A DNA stretch of 64,000 nucleotides, taken from Isoperla grammatica. Lineage: Eukaryota > Arthropoda > Insecta > Plecoptera > Perlodidae. Location: the NCBI GenBank assembly GCA_945910005.1, contig OX246745.1:40690425-40754424 (forward strand), read 5' to 3'. The notes below the pieces were generated by a model that was not told the DNA's origin, searched no databases, and worked only from the letters and a program-made list of their open reading frames with translations. The position numbers and the translations under genes were made by a program. Numbering within the stretch: position 1 is the stretch's first letter; each line of letters starts with the position of its first letter. Shown here piece by piece: positions 59,601 to 64,000 of the stretch.

Positions 59601-60150
59601 TTAATATTCTTCAAGGGATATGTTCAAGAGCTGTTTCTCCTTCTACTAGAATTGTGTTTATATTCTTCAAGGGATATGTTCAAAGGGTGTTTCTCCTTCT
59701 ACTAGAATTGTGTTAATATTCTTCAAGGGATATGTTCAAAAGCTGTTTCTCCTTCTACTAGAATTGTGTTTATATTCTTCAAGGGATATGTTCAAAAGCT
59801 GTTTCTCCTTCTACTAGAATTGTGTTTATATTCTTCAAGGGATATGTTCAAGAGCTGTTTCTCCTTCTACTAGAATTGTGTTTATATTCTTCAAGGGATA
59901 TGTTCAAAAGGTGTTTCTCCTTCTACTAGAATTGTGTTAATATTCTTCAAGGGATATGTTCAAAAGCTGTTTCTCCTTCTACTAGAATTGTGTTTATATT
60001 CTTCAAGGGATATGTTCAAAAGGTGTTTCTCCTTCTACTAGAATTGTGTTTATATTCTTCAAGGGATATGTTCAAAAGCTGTTTCTCCTTCTACTAGAAT
60101 TGTGTTAATATTCTTCAAGGAATATGGTTAAAGAGCTGTTTCTCCTTCTA
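59601..60150. repeat. 56-bp minisatellite, about 10 copies
   Basis: The unit contains ATTCTTCAAGGGATATGTTC and TTTCTCCTTCTACTAGAATT. Variant sites are AGAGCTG, AAAGCTG or AAGGTG, and GTGTTTATA or GTGTTAATA. The last copy is diverged. Confidence 0.95.
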
Positions 60151-60983
60151 ATGGCTTTATACTCTTATTTTTTAAATTTAAAATTGGCCGCGAACGTTTC
60201 ATCAATTTCCCATATGTCTAACGAGATTGGCGCACTTTGTCAAGATGACCCAGGCCCTCTGACTGAGTGAAGAGTGTTGAAAGCCATGGCCACAACAGAG
60301 CCTTGTCGTTGTATGCAACACTAGTCTGCATGCAAACTGAAATGGATTTCGAGCAAAATACTTCTATAAAATTACAAAACACATCAACCAAAAATGTACG
60401 CCCACGCACAATATTATTGTTTATTCGTCGTGGTCACAAAACTGGTAATAGTTTCAACATTTGGAAGAAAACATTTTTGCGAAAACAATTGTGCCATTTT
60501 TCAATGGTAATTTTCAAGGGATGGTATAATGGCCTGTCTAGGCCATGCACAGTTTTGGGCTCAGTGGTCAATGCTGCAATGAGATATACTGCATCATACC
60601 ATATTGTGCCCACTCTCTACTGACGTACAAGGCTACACAGCAAGTTTGCAGCTAACGGTTGTGTCAAGGCTGGTTCAGCTGTTAGGATAGCCCGGCACTT
60701 GTGGGGAATATCCTAGAGCTGTTTTAACCGTTTTATTATTATTTTTACTTATGGTCAATAAATACAGATACACTTGTCTATTAATAATGAAAAAATCATA
60801 AAATAGCAATATACAAAACATTGTATTGTACTAATGAAAAGAGAACAAGAAAAATATAGATTTTTGAGAAAAAAAATTGCTGTATAAATTATAAGTTTAA
60901 TAAAATATTCCAAGGGAAAAATTATAGACATGTCAACAATTACGAAAGCAAATAGCAGTTTAATAGAGATTTGATCCAGCAGC
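60151..60983. other. Unique sequence, no supported gene
   Basis: A 118-codon plus-strand frame (60267-60623) begins at GTG, not ATG, and has no recognisable domain. Confidence 0.4.
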
Positions 60984-61050
60984 CCTGGTTGCTAAAATGG
61001 AAAGAGCACCGGTACGTTAAGCCGGCGGTCCGGGTTCTATCCACAATCGG
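60984..61050 (+). mobile_element. tRNA-derived SINE head
   Basis: GGTTGCTAAAATGGAAAGAG is an A-box-like region. GGTCCGGGTTCTATCCAC at 61026 is a near-consensus B box. Spacing is tRNA-like, but a cloverleaf is not evident. Confidence 0.6.
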
Positions 61051-61849
61051 AACAAACTTTTATTACAATTGATATATCATCCATAACATTTGTATTCAGT
61101 TAAAGGGTCAAATCACGGACTAGACTGATCCTTGGAAGTTCCTCATGGGGTTTAGAGATGAACATGTCTATAATGCGAAGGATTGGTTTCATTTCATTGT
61201 ATTTTATTTACATCTCGCAAACTTAATACATTGTCATTTAATGCACGAAAACACGTCTAATCACAATGCTTGCATTAATGTTATTGTTTATACTATTACA
61301 TTAGATGTTGTGGCGAGCTTTTAATTTTTGGGTTGAATTGAGGCTGATTGAACACTCACTCACTCACTTCACTGGACACTCTTGAGAGTATAACAGATTA
61401 TGTAATTGCATAGTTGGTATACTTATGAATAATGATTATGGTAGAAAACTAAGGCATTCTATTTCTACATTTGACTAATATTTAATAAATTTAAAGCGTT
61501 TTAGTTACGTGATGTTGCCGGTACAACAGAAAACTGTTCTAATAGCTGTAACGAGCAACGTTTGTCACCTATTAATGTATCCACTGCAATTACAGTTGTA
61601 CAGCCTAGCGTAATCACCCTAGTGTCATGTTGTAAGGTTGACATGTGAATGAATTACAGAATGTGTGACTCGGAACAATTAAACAAGAAGAGTAGGCGGC
61701 ACACTTACTTATGTAACAATAATAAGCGGCAACTTATGAAACTAGTTGGCATGAAAAGGTTAGATGAGATTTCTCCTCTAATGAAAGAATATTGTCATGC
61801 TCTCACATGGTCGATCTGGCTTATAAGGTCAAGGCTAAGAAGATGTGTG
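61051..61849. other. AT-rich sequence, nothing recognised
   Basis: No supported feature before the 78-bp array. Confidence 0.4.
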
Positions 61850-63440
61850 CACGTGAGTCTGCTTGCAAGCAGATGCACTGACTGACTATGAATATTGTCA
61901 AGGCTAAGATGTGTGCACGTGAGTCTGCTTGCATGCAGACGCACTGACTGACTATGAACATTGTCAAGGCTAAGATGTGTGCACGTGTGTATGCACGTGA
62001 GTCTGCTTGCAAGCAGATGCACTGACTGACTATGAACATTGTCAAGGCTAAGATGTGTGCACGTGTGTATGCACGTGAGTCTGCTTGCAAGCAGATGCAC
62101 TGACTGACTATGAACATTGTCAAGGCTAAGATGTGTGCACGTGTGTATGCACGTGAGTCTGCTTGCAAGCAGATGCACTGACTGACTATGAACATTGTCA
62201 AGGCTATGATGTGTGCACGTGTGTATGCACGTGAGTCTGCTTGCAAGCAGATGCACTGACTGACTATAAACATTGTCAAGGCTAAGATGTGTGCACGTGT
62301 GTATGCACGTGAGTCTGCTTGCAAGCAGATGCACTGACTGACTATGAACATTGTCAAGGCTAAGATGTGTACACGTGTGTATGCACGTGAGTCTGCTTGC
62401 AAGCAGATGCACTCACTGACTATGAACATTGTCAAGGCTAAGATGTGTGCACGTGTGTATGCACGTGAGTCTGCTTGCAAGCAGATGCACTGACTGACTA
62501 TGAACATTGTCAAGGCTAAGATGTGTGCACGTGTGTATGCACGTGAGTGTGCTTGCAAGCAGATGCACTGACTGACTATGAACATTGTCAAGGCTAAGAT
62601 GTGTGCACGTGTGTATGCACGTGAGTCTGCTTGCATGCAGATGCACTGACTGACTATGAACATTGTCAAGGCTAAGATGTGTGCACGTGTGTATGCACGT
62701 GAGTCTGCTTGCATGCAGATGCACTGACTGACTATGAACATTGTCAAGGCTATGATGTGTGCACGTATGTATGCACGTGAGTCTGCTTGCAAGCAGATGC
62801 ACTCACTGACTATGAACATTGTCAAGGCTAAGATGTGTGCACGTGTGTATGCACATGAGTCTGCTTGCAAGCAGATGCACTCACTGACTATGAACATTGT
62901 CAAGGCTAAGATGTGTGCACGTGTGTATGCACGTGAGTCTGCTTGCAAGCAGATGCACTGACTGACTATGAACATTGTCAAGGCTAAGATGTGTGCACGT
63001 GTGTATGCACGTGAGTCTGCTTGCATGCAGATGCACTGACTGACTATGAACATTGTCAAGGCTAAGATGTGTGCACGTGTGTATGCACGTGAGTCTGCTT
63101 GCAAGCAGATGCACTGACTGACTATGAACATTGTCAAGGCTATGATGTGTGCACGTGTGTTTGCACGTGAGTCTGCTTGCAAGCAGATGCACTGACTGAC
63201 TATGAACATTGTCAAGGCTAAGATGTGTGCACGTGTGTTTGCACGTGAGTCTGCTTGCAAGCAGATGCACTGACTGACTATGAACATTGTCAAGGCTAAG
63301 ATGTGTGCACGTGTGTATGCACGTGAATCTGCTTGCATGCAGATGCACTGACTGACTATGAACATTGTCAAGGCTAAGATGTGTGCACGTGTGTATGCAC
63401 GTGAATCTGCTTGCATGCAGATGCACTGACTGACTGTAAA
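61850..63440. repeat. 78-bp minisatellite, about 20 copies, rich in E-boxes and a 16-bp palindrome
   Basis: The unit runs AAGGCTAAGATGTGTGCACG, TGTGTATGCACGTGAG, TCTGCTTGCAAGCAGATGC, ACTGACTGACTATGAACATT, GTC. Each full unit has two ACGTG sites: one perfect CACGTG E-box in TGCACGTGAG, and another in GTGCACGTGTG. TCTGCTTGCAAGCAGA is a perfect 16-bp palindrome, broken in copies with GCATGCAG. The first two units lack a 12-bp TGTGTATGCACG segment. Because 78 is 26 codons, a 540-codon minus-strand frame (61821-63443) stays open, as do parts of a second frame. Differences between copies change residues freely, so I do not call a protein. Confidence 0.95.
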
Positions 63441-63635
63441 CATTACTCTATCATTAGAATTAACTTATGAGTTTTGTTACAATTTTTCTATTAAAACCCA
63501 CTATTTGTGTATCACTGTGTTCGACGCACTATTTTCACTCTGTATTATTTGATCAAGCGAAGCGAAAGGTTCTTATGACACAAATGTCTTATATTTTTAC
63601 TACTCCAACCAGAGTCTAAAGGCTAAAAGTTTAAA

Positions 63636-63706
63636 ACCCCAGCCCGAACCGGGAGTTGAACCTGGACCTAGAATACACCCACTAGGCCAACGAACAACGA
63701 GCCACG
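63636..63706 (-). mobile_element. tRNA-derived SINE head, minus strand
   Basis: On the minus strand GTGGCTCGTTGTTCGTTGG is followed by CCTAGTGGGTG and then CCAGGTTCAACTCCCGG, a good B box. Related heads (GTGGCTCGTTGG) occur at 32478-32562. Confidence 0.65.
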
Positions 63707-64000
63707 TATACTACAGTAGAACTACTTGACAGCTACGTATACTACAGTAGAACTACTTGACAGCTACGTATACTACAGTAGAACTACTTGACAGCTACGT
63801 ATGTACTACAGTAGAACTACTTGACAGCTACGTATGTACTACAGTAGAACTACTTGACAGCTACGTATGTACTACAGTAGAACTACTTGACAGCTACGTA
63901 TGTACTACAGTAGAACTACTTGACAGCTACGTATGTACTACAGTAGAACTACTTGACAGCTACGTATGTACTACAGTAGAACTACTTGACAGCTACGTAT
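63703..64000. repeat. 31/33-bp minisatellite, 9+ copies, running out of the window
   Basis: The unit is ACTACAGTAGAACTACTTGA plus CAGCTACGTAT. The first units are 31 bp (ACGTATACTAC), and the later ones are 33 bp (ACGTATGTACTAC). TACGTA is palindromic, and GTAGAACTAC is a 4-bp stem. The array continues past base 64000. Confidence 0.95.

Noticed and set aside
60267..60623. 118-codon plus-strand frame
   Set aside because: It starts with GTG, has no recognisable domain, and its size is compatible with chance.

Overview
This window is eukaryotic. It has no prokaryotic gene packing or operons. It holds two non-LTR retrotransposon reverse transcriptases, tRNA-derived SINEs with Pol III boxes, hAT-type miniature elements, long (AC)n, (AT)n and (AAT)n microsatellites and very long minisatellite arrays. 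It looks like an invertebrate animal chromosome in a gene-poor, satellite-rich stretch. The Tx1-like LINE fits molluscs or other non-insect invertebrates, while some SINE 3' domains recall arthropod repeats, so I do not place it more precisely. A 200-N block (28940-29139) marks a scaffold join.

Layout. 1-1666: 49-bp minisatellite that starts outside the window. 2240-11038: an 8.8-kb array of about 258 copies of a 34-bp GATA-rich unit. 11410-12275: an 82-bp tandem repeat split by a 622-bp hAT-type element. 12395-15900: small tandem repeats, a SINE and an unexplained GC-richer, structured stretch. 16111-16493: about 191 uninterrupted AC units. 17160-24085: diverged duplicate segments with poly-G/poly-C runs, hAT termini, two SINEs and a complete 395-bp hAT-type element. 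27021-28811: 281-bp and 315-bp tandem repeats. 28812-31967: a minus-strand RT fragment, the gap, then a 941-codon open Tx1-like RT on the plus strand. 34034-34403: a candidate 5' end of a secreted-protein gene. 36414-38328: short tandem repeats. 41159-43727: a minus-strand 5'-truncated LINE with one frameshift. 43728-44345: paired (AAT)n tracts. 46781-49755: 54 copies of a 55-bp unit. 50542-52592: (AAT)n-tailed retroposons, one with a 27-bp RNA-type stem. 52938-53083: a 146-bp foldback MITE. 58660-59088, 59601-60150, 61850-63440 and 63703-64000: arrays of 30, 56, 78 and 31/33 bp units.

The seven largest minisatellites alone cover about 16 kb, a quarter of the window. The only cellular gene I can argue for is the signal-peptide exon near 34.1 kb, and its downstream exons are unresolved. 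The remaining protein-coding signal comes from retrotransposons. Several microsatellites are visibly the 3' tails of those retroposons: a hairpin, then AATAAA, then (AAT)n. I see no multi-gene system. The strongest leads are the exon at 34.1 kb, the hairpin retroposon at 51.8-52.6 kb, the perfect higher-order duplication inside the 34-bp array, and the E-box/palindrome array at 62-63 kb.
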